Below, piece by piece: positions 62,673-64,000 of a stretch of DNA of 64,000 nt; position 1 is the stretch's first letter; each line of letters begins with the position of its first letter. Source of the DNA: Flavobacterium sp. CBA20B-1 (GTDB lineage: Bacteria > Bacteroidota > Bacteroidia > Flavobacteriales > Flavobacteriaceae); assembly GCF_028473145.1 (NCBI RefSeq), contig NZ_CP092370.1, forward strand, positions 248,001-312,000, in the 5' to 3' direction. Position numbers and translations under genes: made by a program. The notes under the pieces are model-generated. The model worked only from the letters and a program-made list of their open reading frames with translations. It ran no database searches and was not told the DNA's origin.

Positions 62673-62709
62673 AAATGCCCCAATTAGTTTCTTACTATTT
62701 GGGGCATTT
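62673..62709 (+). terminator. Intrinsic terminator after the response regulator
   Basis: An inverted repeat AAATGCCCCA / TGGGGCATTT-type stem (arms at about 62673-62682 and 62699-62709) lies 22 bases after the stop, with a short T run. Confidence 0.75.
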
Positions 62710-62822
62710 CCATCACCCAAACTAAAATAATTCCACATTAAAAAAGGGCATCTTAAATTCCGCATTTATTTGTCAAATTTTAAAAAAATACCTACATTGT
62801 ACTTTTAAAACTCTTATAAAAC

Positions 62823-63113
62823 ATGCTTCAAATTATTAACCAAATTTTTGAAATCGAAAAAAAATCCAACGATCAAAACATTTCCCTTTTTGAACGAAAT
62901 TTTGAACGTATTCATCATGAATTGCAAGAAATGGGCTACACAATCAGCAATCCAATTGGCAAACACTACGATGCTCGCGATACTTCGGTAGAAGCTAATA
63001 TTGTTGGAAATGCTGCAAATCCAATCATTACTAAAGTTTTAAAGCCTGCCATTTTTCAAAATGATGGCACAGAAACGGTTTTGCTACAAAAAGGTATCGT
63101 AATAGCTGAATAA
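62823..63113 (+). CDS. Small protein upstream of Hsp70 (possible cofactor)
   Basis: The 96-residue protein has an N-terminal helix (QIINQIFEIEKKSNDQ, then FERNFERIHHELQEMGYTI) and a strand-rich end (IVGNAANPIITKVLKPAIFQND, VLLQKGIVIAE). It ends one base before the Hsp70 ATG. The helix followed by a small beta unit recalls GrpE, the nucleotide exchange factor of DnaK, but the match is weak and no sequence signature settles it. It is probably a partner of the adjacent Hsp70. Confidence 0.6.
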   Translation: MLQIINQIFEIEKKSNDQNISLFERNFERIHHELQEMGYTISNPIGKHYDARDTSVEANIVGNAANPIITKVLKPAIFQNDGTETVLLQKGIVIAE

Positions 63114-63114
63114 T

Positions 63115-64000
63115 ATGGGAACAATTAATTTCGGAATAGATTTAGGAACAACCAATTCGGGTATTGCTCAATTCACAAACGGTAAAGTTACTATTTACAA
63201 AAATCCCGTGGGCTTTAGCGATACACTACCTTCTATTGTTGCTTACAAGAAAGGCAGAATATTTATTGGCGACAAAGCCCGAGAGCTTCTAAAAACGGCT
63301 CATTTAGATGTGTTTTCGTCTTTCAAACGGAAAATGGGTACCGAACATTTATATCAGATAGCCGATACACAAGAGCAAAAAAGCCCGGTGGAATTATCGG
63401 CAATGATTCTTAAAGAGCTGCAAAGTTTTTTGCCCGATGAAAAACCGCAAGCTATTGTGATTACCATTCCGGCTTCTTTCGATACGGTACAATCAAATGC
63501 TACAAAAAAAGCCGGATTATTGGCCGGTTTTCAACAAGTGGTTTTGTTGCAAGAACCCATTGCCGCTTGTTTGGCTTATGCCAATTCGCAAGAACAAGAT
63601 CAAACGCAAGAAAAAAATTGGTTGGTATATGATTTTGGTGGCGGTACTTTTGATGTAGCTTTGGTGAAAATTAACGAACGCGAACTAAAAATAACCGACC
63701 ATGAAGGCAATAATTTCCTGGGAGGTGTAGATCTAGACCATTTGGTGATTGAACATTTGTTTGTTCCCAAGATTGAACAAATTTTGCAAGAACAACATTT
63801 ATTCAAAAAATTAATAACCAAAGAAAATAACTTCTATGCAAAATTGTATTACGAATTGCTGTACAAGGCAGAAGAGGTGAAAAAAGAATTGTCTGTGAAG
63901 GAAATAATTCATACCGAACTTGAATGGAACGACGGCGACCATTACATTGATTTTGAAATTTCTAGAACGCAATTTAATGAGGTAATTGCTCCGAAAGTTG
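63115..64000 (+). CDS. Hsp70 family chaperone, N-terminal part (cut by window end)
   Basis: The frame from 63115 to the window end gives about 295 residues of the Hsp70 ATPase domain: INFGIDLGTTNSGIAQF (phosphate-1), YDFGGGTFDVALVK (phosphate-2) and GGVDLDHLVIEHL. It is shorter in some loops than DnaK and is a divergent Hsp70 (HscC-like or a Bacteroidota paralogue). It binds and refolds proteins using ATP; the substrate-binding part lies beyond the window. It follows the 96-residue gene, with which it is probably co-transcribed. Confidence 0.9.
   Translation, partial: MGTINFGIDLGTTNSGIAQFTNGKVTIYKNPVGFSDTLPSIVAYKKGRIFIGDKARELLKTAHLDVFSSFKRKMGTEHLYQIADTQEQKSPVELSAMILKELQSFLPDEKPQAIVITIPASFDTVQSNATKKAGLLAGFQQVVLLQEPIAACLAYANSQEQDQTQEKNWLVYDFGGGTFDVALVKINERELKITDHEGNNFLGGVDLDHLVIEHLFVPKIEQILQEQHLFKKLITKENNFYAKLYYELLYKAEEVKKELSVKEIIHTELEWNDGDHYIDFEISRTQFNEVIAPKV

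Overview
This AT-rich window reads as chromosomal DNA of a member of the Flavobacteriaceae (Bacteroidota), close to Flavobacterium or Myroides. The signs are the fused lpxC/fabZ gene, a PorX-type regulator of type IX secretion, many promoters with the Bacteroidota -7 box TAnnTTTG, DUF2520-kdsC and coaD-ddl-PASTA-rluA clusters, and dispersed Flavobacterium-style repeats. The genus call is inference.

Layout. Positions 1-4122 hold an ABC-F ATPase cut by the window edge (minus strand) and a compact run of DUF2520 protein, KdsC, a UbiA-like membrane protein, Maf and a small MscS channel. Positions 4163-4692 are a tandem array of about 145-150 bp units. Positions 4729-13580 hold a secreted PIG-L deacetylase, an unlisted 35-residue membrane protein, an SSS symporter, a porin, prmA, clpS, a small acetyltransferase-like gene, a hydrolase and a lytic transglycosylase. 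Positions 13626-18538 are accessory: a WG-repeat protein, a HipA-like kinase/DUF3037/DUF2971 cluster, a decayed IS982-type transposase and a lipoprotein. Positions 18758-27683 are core metabolism: hutH, an HD hydrolase, the lipid A genes lpxD-lpxC/fabZ-lpxA, efp, a second lpxD-like gene, an NTF2-like gene and sucD. A RAYT transposase flanked by palindromes follows at 27768-28441. Positions 28517-38653 are again housekeeping (coaD, ddl, PASTA protein, rluD-like, pabB, tilS, dsbD, DUF2911).

Positions 38968-42652 are a loose group of small stress-type or unknown genes (DUF421, DCC oxidoreductase, YciF-like ferritin fold). After about 1.1 kb without a recognisable gene comes a type I restriction-modification island at 43821-53117: hsdM, hsdS with a 21-bp repeat tract, a second RAYT with its palindrome outside and inside the gene, a scar copy of the hsdR start, a DUF4143-type ATPase, hsdR, a truncated YgjP-type peptidase and a Fic remnant. 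The core resumes at 53188 with pepT, tRNA-Tyr, tRNA-Ser, alanine dehydrogenase, tsaE, porX, a glycosyltransferase, coaE, a two-component system, a small unknown protein and an Hsp70 gene cut by the window end.

The most interesting material is the mobile-repeat biology: two unrelated RAYT genes, each beside its own palindrome; one RAYT has taken up its palindrome and a 9-bp minisatellite in frame. The same island shows two further changes that could alter restriction specificity or expression: the heptapeptide repeats in HsdS and an ATPase gene between a duplicated and an intact hsdR start.
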